From Ornithodoros turicata (Eukaryota > Arthropoda > Arachnida > Ixodida > Argasidae), in assembly GCF_037126465.1 (NCBI RefSeq), contig NC_088204.1:64107807-64171806 (forward strand): a DNA stretch of 64,000 bases, in the 5' to 3' direction. The first letter of the stretch is position 1. Each line of letters opens with the position of its first letter. Positions 53,391-63,888 of this stretch are shown here, in pieces. The translations under genes and the position numbers were made by a program. The notes under the pieces were generated by a model, which was not told where the DNA came from, searched no databases, and saw nothing but the letters and a program-made list of their open reading frames with translations.

Positions 53391-54670
53391 AATTTTGAAT
53401 CGAATCAATATTTCTTCCACACTGAATACATACAGAAACAGCATGACTCGAGACCTGATCCCATGGCATCACAAAACACCCGCACTACTGGGTAATGGTA
53501 AAAAGGAAACGGAAAATTGTTGTACGATTCACGGAAATTGCCGGCAGTGCAGTCCTCCGTCAAGTTATGCAAACGCAAAAAGAAAAAATTCGAAAAGACG
53601 AAACACCCGATGACACGACTTTTCTTGTAACTTTCTCGCTGTTGCTTCAGATAACTGCATCGTTTCAACATTGCTGCCGCTATCAGCAGAAGCATGGAAG
53701 AGAGAACTGAAGGGGAGACTCATCGCTTATTTCCACAGTATTCTACATTACGTGACACAGTTGTTAACGCGGTCGAGATTTTGCGCAAAGAAAATTTTCC
53801 CCAGCTATTTTTATCGTAGTAGGGTAATATGTTTTGTGTTGAAATTGGTTGAGAAAACGAAATGCCCTTCCTGTTTCGCACAAGAAAAAACACAAAGAAA
53901 GACAGCAAACAACGAAAGAAAAAAAAACGTTGCGCTGACTTGCCACATTTCAGAGTTCTATTCAGAATATTTATCGCGACTGAAAATCGATCAAGTGCGC
54001 GCAAATCACACCAAAAGTTTCTCGATGACAAGCGCCAGTGACACCCTGAAGTAGAATTTTAAGCCTCTGTTTTGTGACACATTACATGACACCCCCGCTG
54101 TATCGGCATGTGTACTATACGTGTATTCGGGATCAATGAACGCAACACCGCTTCGGTCAAAAAACAATTTGTTTCGTATTTCCTTTTTCTATGTATCTGC
54201 TCGCTTCTTTTTCAAAATGACCCTGTGTAAATTTGAACACATGTAAACAGACTATATATATATAGTGCCCGCACTACGACGACACAACCACTTTATTGTA
54301 AAAGGGGCGGAAAAGTCGCATGTCCGAAAAATTCTGGGTCCGTGCACTTGCAAGCGTTCATTTCGAGGTGCTGCTCCCTGCATAGAAGAGCACAGACGCT
54401 TTCCAACGCCCTGCACATGAAGTGTTCATGTCTCTGTAGTGTGCATTTTATATTTAGGATGCATATCTCAATCAGAAGGAAAGCTGTTGTCCTCCTCCGC
54501 GTCTCAATGGAAAATCTCATTTTTGTACGGCAAGGAAACCACGTGAAAACAAGAGGATATCACGGAACCTGCAGCTATGAGAGGTACAGTGTCATTCGTG
54601 GAAAACACAACAACCTTGTGCGCAATGATATCATTATCCATGACGAGAAGCGCATCTTGCGTTAATCCTA
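53391..54670. other. Unannotated DNA
   Basis: Several overlapping short frames (53671-54054 plus, 53720-54031 minus, 54342-54665 plus) carry no recognisable domain. An AT microsatellite is near 54253-54264. I see no repeat ends. Confidence 0.4.
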
Positions 54671-54908
54671 CACTCTTAGAACAGAACTTCACCGCATAGC
54701 ACGTTGTCCGCAAACCATTGACACGAATGATAGGATTTCCGCTTCTGATTAGGAGAGCGAGGGGGGCGTATAGCAATTTGGATATATGATAATTGCTATA
54801 AAAATGCCTCTGCCCCCCTCTCTCTTCAAATCAGAAGCGATAAGCATATCATTCGTGACTGTAGTTGGCGCACAACATGCTATGCGGTGAAGTTCTGTTC
54901 TCAGAGTG
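54671..54908. mobile_element. TA-MITE subfamily 2 copy with TA TSD
   Basis: The ends are CACTCTTAGAACAGAACTTC and its reverse complement, flanked by TA on both sides (54669-54670, 54909-54910). Internal AATCAGAAGCGATAAGC and ATCATTCGTG match the copy at 53192 and the remnant at 5060. Confidence 0.9.
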
Positions 54909-54910
54909 TA

Positions 54911-55124
54911 GGCTCTGCGAAGATGATCAGACAGCGAACGAACAGCGTTCTTCCACAGTCGGTAACACTGGCAAAAATCCTCGTTTGGCATTTCAAACGA
55001 TACTCATGATAAATGGGGAGTCAGAGGCCCAGTAGTAAAGGCACGGCAATAAAAGCGGCTGCAATCTTTCTAACAAACTTCGAAGTTCGCCACTATCTTC
55101 CCTTGAACTTTTCTCTGTGGAAAA
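54911..55124. other. Unannotated DNA
   Basis: Nothing recognised here. Confidence 0.4.
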
Positions 55125-55460
55125 AAAGTTGAGCAAACGTCATTTTGACGTCACGGAACTTCTGCTAAAAGCTGCATTTTCCCTTTCCTTGAACTTTGGT
55201 TTGATTGACAACACGGGCCGTCACGTGGGCCAGGGAAACTGTCCAACGGCTGTTTTTCCTCATATCTCCCGAATTGTTTACATTGGTAAAATCTGCAAAG
55301 GCACCATCCCCCCGGGCAACCAAAACGTCATTTTGACGTCATGAAAATATTTCAAAGTGCGCGCGTCTCGGTAACCTTGACCTGAGGTTTGATTGACAGT
55401 CAGGAGCGCTCACGTGGACCGCGGAAAGCATCCAATGGTTGCCCTCCCTCCCATTTCTTG
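55125..55460 (+). repeat. ~190-bp diverged tandem duplication with TGACGTCA
   Basis: ACGTCATTTTGACGTCA occurs at about 55139 and 55326. It is followed each time by GGTTTGATTGACA, TCACGTGG and a TCCAAYGG block. TGACGTCA is the CRE/ATF consensus, but a regulatory role is only a possibility. Confidence 0.6.
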
Positions 55461-55589
55461 AACTTTCTTCGTGTTTCAAGATACCACGAGTCTAGCACCA
55501 CTGGTCTACAATGCCTTGTTTCAGTAAAAGTTAGTTTTTTATCACTTTGTTACTCTGACTTCCAACACCAAAATTGAACGATAACAAAA

Positions 55590-55630
55590 AAGGACGTTTC
55601 GACGCCTATCCGGGTGTCCTCGTCAGCTTG
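55590..55630 (-). ncRNA. Hammerhead ribozyme motif in Penelope-like terminus
   Basis: On the minus strand the conserved core CTGACGA (plus 55620-55626) matches CTGANGA exactly. A short stem GACACC...GGCGTC with one mismatch follows, then GAAA (plus 55597-55600) and CGTC, the expected cleavage triplet context. Stem III would be only ACGT-like, the minimal type known to work as dimers in Penelope-like elements. Activity is not proven. Confidence 0.65.
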
Positions 55631-55689
55631 AAAAACGTAATGAAGACTGTTCATGAGAAAGGGAACCCGTTTAAACCTTTGTAGCATAC

Positions 55690-56000
55690 TGGGTAGAGGC
55701 CCCTTGCTGCTGTTACAGGCATTCTTGTCGCTATGAATGTGCCATGGCTCTAGGAACTTTCTGACTCCCCATCTGTGTTCACGGGCCAAGGAGTTCACAT
55801 TATCGCAATCGAAGGAATGTCCTCTTCTTTACACATGCTCGACAAATTCAGTGCCTCTGCAGCTGTTCTCTGCAGGCGGATTCTTGATCTGGGCTTCGTG
55901 CTCTTTCATCCTAGTGGCTTTCTTTCTTCCTGTTGCCCCTATGTCGCATGCGTCACAATCTTCACACTCTATCTTGTATCTCGTACAACACTCATGTGGT
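55690..56000 (-). pseudogene. Penelope-like GIY-YIG endonuclease, frameshifted
   Basis: The minus strand reads YKIECEDCDACDIGATGRKK and ATRMKEH, corresponding to the YIG element and catalytic Arg/Glu region. A frameshift after FVEHV follows. The second half then reads HSFDCDN, AREHRWGVRKFLEPWHIHSD and GPLPSMLQ in the next frame. RT is absent (5' truncation at the inverted arm). The YIG tyrosine is replaced by D (DIGATG). Not functional. Confidence 0.8.
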
Positions 56001-56169
56001 ACATGGTCTCGTACAACACTCTAGTACATGATTGGGACATATGGGGCCGCTATACCAGGAAGCTACAAAGGTTTAATAAAATCCCCTTTCTCATGAACAG
56101 TCTTCATTGCGTATAGGCGTAGAAACGTCATTTTTGTTATTGTTGAATTTTTGTGTGGGAAGCCAGTGT

Positions 56170-56906
56170 TAGAGCCCTGCACAGGCCCGGGCCCCCGACC
56201 CGGCCCGCGGGCTGGGCAGGGCTTGTTATTGGCTGTGTGTTCCGGGCCGGGGCGTGCCCGGGCCGACAAACATGTTTCCGAGAGTCAGGCTCGACCGGGT
56301 CACGCTGCTAATTCCACGCAATGGAGGACTATTAGTTCATATCATCACGTGTTTGCGTCATTCCGGTGCATAGTATTTGCAAAAACAAGCAAGGGGCACT
56401 GCATTATGCGTATGATTCGACCCTCTATAACATTCTCAAAGCCACTTTACATTGCTCCTGGCTCCTCACGTATTTCACAAACACGTTCGCAAAGCTTGGT
56501 GAGAGGGGTAAGGATTGGGAGGAGTTTGTTGACAGCATCCTCTACCTCCACAAAAACTTGCCCTTGCCCGCGTGCGTCCTGGATTTAATTTGGTGTCGTG
56601 ATGTTGTGGTGTTAAAACGACAGTTCTTGTATGTTTGTGGCCGTCTCTACTCTTCCTATAAATTTACGTATAAATTTGTAAGATAAACCCTAGAAAGGCG
56701 TACGTCACGTCTGGAAATACTAGGCCAGGATGTACGCCTGAGTCACCGGGCCGTGCCGGGCCGGACTCCAGCCGCTGAGTCACCGAGCCGTGCCGGGCTC
56801 TATTCTCTATAGGCCATCGGACCGGGCCGGGTCACATAAAAACAGGAAGGGCCGGGCCGGGTCGAGCCGGGTCGGGCCCGGAAAAGTCGGCCAGTGGATG
56901 GCTCTA
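56170..56906. mobile_element. hAT-like element with CCGGGCC subterminal repeats
   Basis: Starts TAGAGCCCTGCACAGGCCCG and ends GCCAGTGGATGGCTCTA. Flanks are GCCAGTGT (56162-56169) and GCCGGTGT (56907-56914), an 8-bp duplication with one mismatch. Both ends hold dense GGGCCGGGCCG repeats. It is inserted into the inverted arm of Penelope-like element 3. No transposase is recognised, and the short frames inside have no domain. Confidence 0.85.
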
Positions 56907-57033
56907 GCCGGTGTAAAAAAGTGGTAACGATCGTGGCTCCTGGCTTTTGGTCTATTTTTAAAGTAATTGTTCTGAGGCTGGAACATACAAAGGGACAAAC
57001 ACAACACAAGCCTCAAGTTGCCTGGGTACAGAA

Positions 57034-57180
57034 CAGTTCAAATACGGCAGTCGTCAAAAAAAATTAAAAGTAAAGAAAAGACACACTGCGGCTCGGTCAA
57101 GGCGCACGACCGGTAATCGAGAGATTCGTGGTTCAAATCCCGCCACTCTCTGGCTTTTTCGACGACTGCCTTATTTCAAC
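57034..57180 (+). repeat. Hairpin enclosing a tRNA-like sequence
   Basis: AAATACGGCAGTCGTC near 57040 pairs with GACGACTGCCTTATTT near 57171. Between them CGGCTCGGTCAAGGCG resembles a pol III A box, and GTGGTTCAAATCCCGCC fits a B box (57128-57144). The T-stem does not pair well, so this is not a functional tRNA. It is probably a small SINE-like or foldback unit. Confidence 0.5.
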
Positions 57181-57679
57181 GTATTTCAGCACGCTATTGC
57201 AGTTTGGTCTGGGCTACTACAAGGTACGGAAATTTGCAATCTATATTCATCTTACAGAAGAAAGAAGTTAGGTGTACGGTAGATTCATCGCACTTCTATC
57301 CTATTGAAGATCCTCTGCGCCAATATTATGCCTGTTCAAAAAAACAACTATATTTTCCGATTGCTCATAGCGTATAGGAACGCATTAAAAAGACACAACA
57401 GTCCCTTTCGTCGTTTTCTTAAGCTCGAGGAACCTCGCTCAAACGTTAATGTATACGTCATATAGAAACGTATGGAAAGTTCCGAACTCTATAGAGCTAA
57501 GTATGGGGATCAACGCATATCTTTTCAAGCGGCAACATTATTAAACAGGGTTCGCGTCGGAGGCACATGCAGTGAGATTCGAAAGCTGAGTAGCAAAGAT
57601 ACGGTGAGAAACTACGGCATAGCTAAACTACGGCACCCCTGCCCCTGAGCCCTGCGCGTATTTTTCCCCGCGCGGCTCG
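57181..57679. other. Unannotated DNA
   Basis: No recognised gene, repeat end or RNA. Confidence 0.4.
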
Positions 57680-59880
57680 TGTGCGGAGGGTTGTCCGCGC
57701 GCTTATCGGCGGGGGGGAGGGCTGCGTGCGCGCTTACCCTCTCACATTTTTCAGGCTGGGCCGACTTCTTTCGACATTTTTTTAGCCTTGGCCGACTTCG
57801 TTTGCGTATTTTTTTCCAGCGCCCGGCAGGCGGCGCTCGGGTGGAGGGCTGTCCGTGCGCTTATCGGCGGGGGGAGGGCTGCGTGCGCGCTTAACCGCTC
57901 ACATTTTTCATCCTGGGCCGACGTCTTTCGTCATTTTTCATTCTGTGCCGAATTCAATCGGAATTTTTTTCCAGCTACAACAGGTGTGCAGTAGACTGTT
58001 TACATGCAAAGGATAGCCATACACAAAAGTGCAAGTGTAAATATATTTATTAAAGTCATTAGTATCGGGAATTATGTTATGGTTCTATATGAAGGAGAAA
58101 AACCCAGCCAAAAACCTGAAGCAGAAGAATTACAATACAATACATCTAACAAAGATTATACTTATTACAGGTATGATGCAATAGCATTGAAAGGGTATCA
58201 CACATCATACACAATATTTTTATTAGTGGTAATCACGCGTTTTCAATTAAACAGAAGGGATAGCACATTTAATCAAAGAAGATATTTTTAATCAATATGA
58301 TTACAATCAAAACTACAAGTTTTATTATAAAAAGTCTCACAATTTTCAGCCTGAGCAGACTTCTTTCGTCATTTTTCAATCTGTGCCGACTTCAATCGTA
58401 ATTTTTTCCCAGCTACAACAGGTGTGCAGTAGACTGTTTACATGCAAAGGATAGCCATACACAAAGGTACAAGAGAAAATATATTTATTAAAGACATTAG
58501 TGTCAAATGACTCTGTGTGAAGGAGAAAAAGTTAGCCAAAAAACTCTGATGCAGAAGAAACACAATTCACGTAACAATACTTATTACAGTCATGATGCAA
58601 CAGCATTGAAGGGGTATCACAATTTTTTATTAGTGATAATCACGCAAGTTTTCAATTAAGCAGAAGGAGTAGCACATTTTAATCAAAGCAGATATTTTAA
58701 TCAATATGATTACAATCAAAATTAAAAGTTTTATTATAAAAAGTCTAACATTATTATACGTGAGCACCATAGTGGAGTTTTAATTACAAAGTTCTAATAG
58801 ATGTACACAAAAAGTACAAGTGAAAATATATTTATTAAAGCCAATAGTGATGGGAATTGTAATGCCAATTGCGATGCCAATCAGATGAAGGAGAAAAACC
58901 GAGCCAAAATCGTTCACGACCTGAAACAGAAGAAAAAAAAAATGCAAGACAGTACATGTAACGAATATAATATTTTATTCACTATACCTAGCCATGTGAT
59001 TCTGAAAGAAAACATAAAATCAACATTCATCACATTGCTTACTAGTTTAATATTCCAACATGACACAAATAATCAGTTTCTTATGAAGTGAATAGCGCAG
59101 ATATAAGGAAATAATTAGAATCAACACATAACATTAATAGAGAACCTAACCGACGTATTCTGCAACATGTAGAGAAATAATAGCTACACAATACCATATC
59201 AAAACGAGAAACGATCAAAACATTTAATCAAAGAAGATATGTGTTTATTCTTAATCAATATGAATACAAACAAAATTACAAGTTCTATTATAAAAAGTCT
59301 AATATTCTTATACGTGAGAACGTATAGGAACGTTTCAATAGAGGGAAGTTCCGATAGTTGTATGTAATGTGTGTGTGTGGGAGAGATTTACTAGACGGAT
59401 TTCACATGTATGTAATTAACTGTGAACAGCAGAGACCCTGGAAGACCATGGGACACGAACACAAGAGGAAATAAAATCTATACCACTACAAAGAAGTTAT
59501 TCCTAATCAAAACAACAGATGAGAATAATCTATCACTTTAACTATCATAAAATCATCATCATGACATAATCTAATCGAACACTATACAATTTTCATTCTA
59601 AGAGACACAAACATTACTTTGTTTTATGAATCCAACACAGAAAATAGATATGTTAAAAATGAACTTCACCACATAGCACGCTTCTAGCCAACAATCAGCT
59701 CTGATGATATCTGCTATGATTTATTGAAGATGGGTGTCGATAGATGTATGGAAGACCACGGAACACGAATGACACGAACACAAGAATAAATAAAATCTAT
59801 ACCAATACAAAGAAGATATTCTTAATCAATATGATTACAAACAATTTACAAGTTGTATTATAAAAAGTCTGATATTCCTA
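57680..59880 (+). repeat. Cluster of diverged tandem repeats, AT-rich
   Basis: Two GC-rich units (57690 and 57848, about 160 bp apart) share CGCTTATCGGCGGGGG and GGGCTGCGTGCGCGCTTA. Then longer units repeat. CCAGCTACAACAGGTGTGCA occurs at about 57972 and 58410. ACAAGTTTTATTATAAAAAG-type sequence occurs at about 58313, 58721, 59279 and 59848, which gives spacings of 410-570 bp. Open frames 58004-58291 and 58801-59091 lie in these repeats and resemble each other only through the repeat. No known family. Confidence 0.65.
59652..59740 (+). repeat. TA-MITE left half
   Basis: GTTAAAAATGAACTTCACCA, TAGCACGCTTCTAGCCAACA and GATATCTGCTATGATTTATT match the left arm of subfamily 1. The right half is absent. 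Confidence 0.7.
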
Positions 59881-60342
59881 TACCTGAGAACCATCATTGC
59901 AATAGTGTGAATATCTGTCATAACAGTTCGAGCGCAATAGGGAATCGAAGTTTCATATTCCAATATTACATAACTTTTAATTTCTTATTAAGTGAACAGC
60001 ATAGACGTAAGGAAATAACGAGAAACAACACAATCAACAGCTACATTTAATAGAAAGAGAAAGCCAAACCGGCACACCATCCAACACATTAAGAAATAAT
60101 AGCTAATCAAAAGGAGAAATGTTACAATACAGCACAGACTTAACGCTGAAGAACAGAGGAACACTCTAAGCGGCGACATGTAAACAACAACAGAGGAAAA
60201 TAATCTATCATTGAACCATCATAAAATCGACCAACATACAATTTTCATTCTAACAAACACTACAAACCTTGATGGAGATATCCAAGACACAGAAAATATG
60301 CACTGTTTTCATCTCTTTTTGTTCAAATCCGGGAGACTTTAT
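59881..60342. other. Unannotated AT-rich DNA
   Basis: No recognised feature before the hAT-like element. Confidence 0.4.
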
Positions 60343-60350
60343 GCTTTATC

Positions 60351-62142
60351 TAGGGCTGCGCGAGTACTCGAAATTTCGAGTTCGAGTCGAGTCGATCTCA
60401 TACTCGACTCGAACTCGACTCGCCAAATGATGACTCGTCAACTTTCGAGTACTCGATATCGTTTCGGGCTCGATTTAGATCCACATTAAAATCCATCACA
60501 TATAAGATATAACCTGTCACAACGATTCATTCCATCATTTGGAAACACGCCTTTGGCGCAGCGCGCAGCCGCGATCGCTGTCACAATTCCGCCATCTTCT
60601 TTTCACTATTAGCTTCGGCTAACCTCGACTTGGCTACAGACTGAGTAGTGGCTATGAATGGCAAACCGGCTTCAACTGGCTACTGCTGGCCATGGAGGCG
60701 TCTCGCGCGCGGAAGCGTATCCCACATGGGAGGAGCGCACTTCGTAGTTTCGTTTGTTCGGCCGGACAGTCTGTTTCGGTTCTACTAGTTCATAAAACTG
60801 CCTCAAAAGAGTGAAGAAAGTGCATCTGCACACAACCGAAAAGGGCTGGAAGCCTTCTGTAGGACTACGAAAATTTCCGGTACTAACGCTTCCTTACCGC
60901 GCAGAGGCGATCACCGGTGATCGACGCTTTATGAGCGGCGCTACTCGGTCCCTAAAATAGATTTGGACAAGTGGTGACATTTGTTAGATACTATAAACAC
61001 TACAGAATGAGTTCCATTTTCACTTTTATCTTTTCCTTGTGGTAGTGATTTATAAAGTTGGCCCTGTGCCAAGGAGGCACTGTGGAGATTCTATCTTGGT
61101 TGCGGCGTCGCGTTCCCGCGTCAGACCTCTTTCGTAAATGCGCAACACTCGCATTTGAAGCATATTTGAATTAGATTTCGTTTGTTACTACGCAAATAAC
61201 AACTCTGAAGGTGTTAGACAATCAGATATTTTTCCTGCATGTGTGGGCATGTATAACTTGCACTATTGCTGTTCTTCCTGTCTCAAAACCAACCGGGACG
61301 AATGGAAGAGTGGTGAAATAAATAGCAATAAGTGGTACAACAGGAAAGTTGAGCCTGAAACTAATGTTTTCAGCGGAAATTACGATGTTAATTTCCGTTT
61401 AACTCCTTCAATGAACTCTGTCACTCAGTTACACGAACAACATGCAGTGTTAACGTTACTTTCCACAACTCATTAACTCCTTAATCCAAAGGGTTGATAT
61501 TTTCAGGTATTGTTTTTGACAAAGATTGCCGCGTTTTGTATGTTTTAGAACTTGTAGATTGATATTTTTGTTCAAAATACAGACATATCTTCATGAGGTT
61601 TCTGCTGTTACACCAATTTTTTGGTGTCCCAAAATCAATTTTAGGAATACATGGATAGCTTTGTTTATATGAAACTTACATCATTCGATAGGGCATTCAT
61701 TTGGCTACATTTTCCTATATAGCAACATATTTTGAAGTGATACTGTCAGCCACAAAAAAAAATATTTGTCAAACCAACGAAAAATGTGTTAAACCACACG
61801 TTGTAGACAGACCAGTTTTCCTACCCATAACTTTTATGACTTTTATGGTTGCAATATTCATTTAGCAATGCTGTCCTTAGGTGGCACATTGTTTTCATAA
61901 AGCTCTTATCTTCATTCATTCCATTTTTTGTTAACTGTAGCACAGAACATTTTTAAGGGGAAGTTGGCCAAAAAGTGGTGCTACAGCAGCTTGAAATTTT
62001 ATATCTGTCTTCCTGTTTCTACAAATTACCTATCATTTAATGGAACGCCAACTACTCGAACTCGACTCGATACTCGAAACAGGGATTTGGTATTACTCGA
62101 ACTCTACTTGAACTCGAAAATTTTGCTACTCGCACAGCCCTA
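60351..62142. mobile_element. hAT-like element, perfect 8-bp TSD, 1.79 kb
   Basis: Starts TAGGGCTGCGCGAGTACTCG and ends CTACTCGCACAGCCCTA. It is flanked by GCTTTATC at 60343-60350 and 62143-62150. Both ends carry many ACTCGA/TCGAGT hexamers, likely transposase-binding repeats. The interior is AT-rich with a GC-rich patch near 60690-60760. I see no hAT transposase; the frame at 61243-61476 has CCSSCLKTN but no clear domain. A non-autonomous or decayed hAT. Confidence 0.9.
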
Positions 62143-62150
62143 GCTTTATC

Positions 62151-63084
62151 CCTTGCTTTATCACTCAAAGGGTTGGGGGCTATATTCCTTCGTCCAGCAA
62201 ACAGGATGTTCTAGAGGTCTAGAGGTAGTTCAAAGGCGATATATTTTATTGTGCAGCGCAAATAGATGTCGATATTACTCGTTGGGATCGCTATCTTTTC
62301 GCATCTTTCCTTGAAACGGAAATCTTTCGTCAAAGTGTTTGACAAATCGACTAAGTTTGTACAGATGCCATATTGTTATTGAACATGTAGAGGAAGTCCA
62401 AATTATTAAATGGTAGCAACAATACTCAATCAAAAACGAGAAACAAATTTAATTACATCAAGTTTTGTAATATCTTGCAGCCGTTCTATATAGATGAACC
62501 ACACAGAAAAATCAAATGTGAAACACAACTCAGAAATATGAGGCATTCCCAACTCAGAGATTATTTTTACTTATCTCAATCGAGTGAACAATTGAAACAG
62601 ATACGACACAATTAATACACCATGCATACATAATGTCCAACTCATAGAATATCAGTCGAACCTGAAACAAAACAATAATTAATTCAGACAAATCATTTCT
62701 AAGCAAGCAGCGTGAATACACCTTAGGATCTGTACAGAAACTTGCCATTTTCAATGAATAAACATAATCAAATAGTGGATTCAAGCGATAAAGTGTGATG
62801 AAACCCGACGACCCCCAACACCAACATCAAGTTAGGGAGGGATGGGCTCTAGTATGGCCTTGTACATAGAATCATTGAAAGCGCACATTTTTTCTTACTC
62901 ATCACATCTTTTTGTAAATCAATTTCCATAATTATCATGTCATGTGGATCATTCTAAAAAAATTTAATCAATAAAATGAGCATAGATATGCTTTTAATTA
63001 AGTGTAGACGCGCACTTGAAAATAGAAGAGACAATTGTTCTACATTGAAAAGATGGACAGATTTTGTACTCGATACCATAAGTC
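62151..63084. other. Unannotated AT-rich DNA
   Basis: No repeat ends, RNA or convincing coding region seen. Confidence 0.4.
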
Positions 63085-63450
63085 ATGGAAAAATGTGATA
63101 AAACACTGCTTCGAAAAGAAAGAGCCGCGAAACGACTCCACTATCGCTGCATTTCAATACGTCCTATAGACATGGTCGTATTCGGAGATATGGTACAAAG
63201 TACAGAACTGAAGATGCAAGAATTTATATGCCGAATCTACAATACTTATAAAAATATCTGCACATCAACGTCGGAAGGGCCACTGGGATTTTTGGCGGAG
63301 TTTTTGAGATTTGCTAACGAAGAATTGAAATACACTAGACCAGATGTAATTGTAATCATTGCAAGGGCATTGCGTTCATCAAGAAAGCAGTCAGATCAAA
63401 TTATCATATACAAGCGGTCTATATCGCACGATTCATTACCGATTTGTTGA
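63085..63450 (+). CDS. Hypothetical protein, unrecognised
   Basis: A 121-codon frame starts at ATG. The product is basic at the start (LLRKERAAKRLHYRC) with a mixed, protein-like middle (FGDMVQSTELKMQEFICRIY, FLAEFLRFANEELKY). It contains no signal peptide or membrane segment. It is in the same frame as the next open frame 120 bp downstream, so both may be parts of one decayed gene. I know no family. It may belong to an AT-rich inserted element extending beyond the window. Confidence 0.35.
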   Translation: MEKCDKTLLRKERAAKRLHYRCISIRPIDMVVFGDMVQSTELKMQEFICRIYNTYKNICTSTSEGPLGFLAEFLRFANEELKYTRPDVIVIIARALRSSRKQSDQIIIYKRSISHDSLPIC

Positions 63451-63582
63451 AATTACACGTATCTGAGATGGAAAGTACATAAAATCTTATGACGTGATAT
63501 GTTGCACGGCAAAGCAATTATTTTATTCTACCAGTCAGTGATGTAGAATGAACAGAAGTTCAATATTGTCGTGCAAGGTCTG

Positions 63583-63888
63583 ATGTATCATCACTTATTG
63601 AAACTCAACAAACATATCAATTGTGGTGGACTACCGGACGATTTTCATCTAATACTCTCTTGTACGCCATTCAAGAATCTTCATACAAAGAAAGGAAACA
63701 TCAATAAGAGACTGTGCAAGTTAATCGCGACAAAGTGCAAGTTCTTGAAGCAATACAAACACGGCGACAACATATCACCTGCGTTAATCAACGCCGGATT
63801 TAAGAGCCCAATAATCGGAATAAACTACTTGATGTCTTCGGAATGCATGAATCAAGACAACAAACGAAAACTTCAGAGTTTGGAATAG
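63583..63888 (+). CDS. Hypothetical protein, unrecognised
   Basis: The frame is open from 63547 to 63888, and the first ATG is at 63583. The product (about 100 residues) is lysine-rich with an alternating pattern (DDFHLILSCTPFKNLHTKKG, SPALINAGFKSPIIGINYL). It shares frame with 63085-63450, and three stops lie between. AATAAA at 63905-63910 could be a polyadenylation signal just downstream. No family recognised. Confidence 0.35.
   Translation: MYHHLLKLNKHINCGGLPDDFHLILSCTPFKNLHTKKGNINKRLCKLIATKCKFLKQYKHGDNISPALINAGFKSPIIGINYLMSSECMNQDNKRKLQSLE

Larger units (their letters stand above)
55534..56932 (-). mobile_element. Penelope-like element 3 with inverted arm
   Basis: A minus-strand element. 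Its 3' region (55534-55690) holds a hammerhead motif and is repeated in inverse orientation at 56060-56169 plus 56907-56932. The two arm pieces join across the hAT-like insertion at 56170-56906. The body encodes a GIY-YIG fragment. It is distinct from elements 1 and 2, which lack the hammerhead. Confidence 0.8.

Noticed and set aside
54253..54264. TATATA tract as a promoter
   Set aside because: Short AT microsatellite without a gene downstream.
57090..57150. Functional tRNA gene
   Set aside because: T-stem and acceptor stem do not pair; only box-like elements are present.
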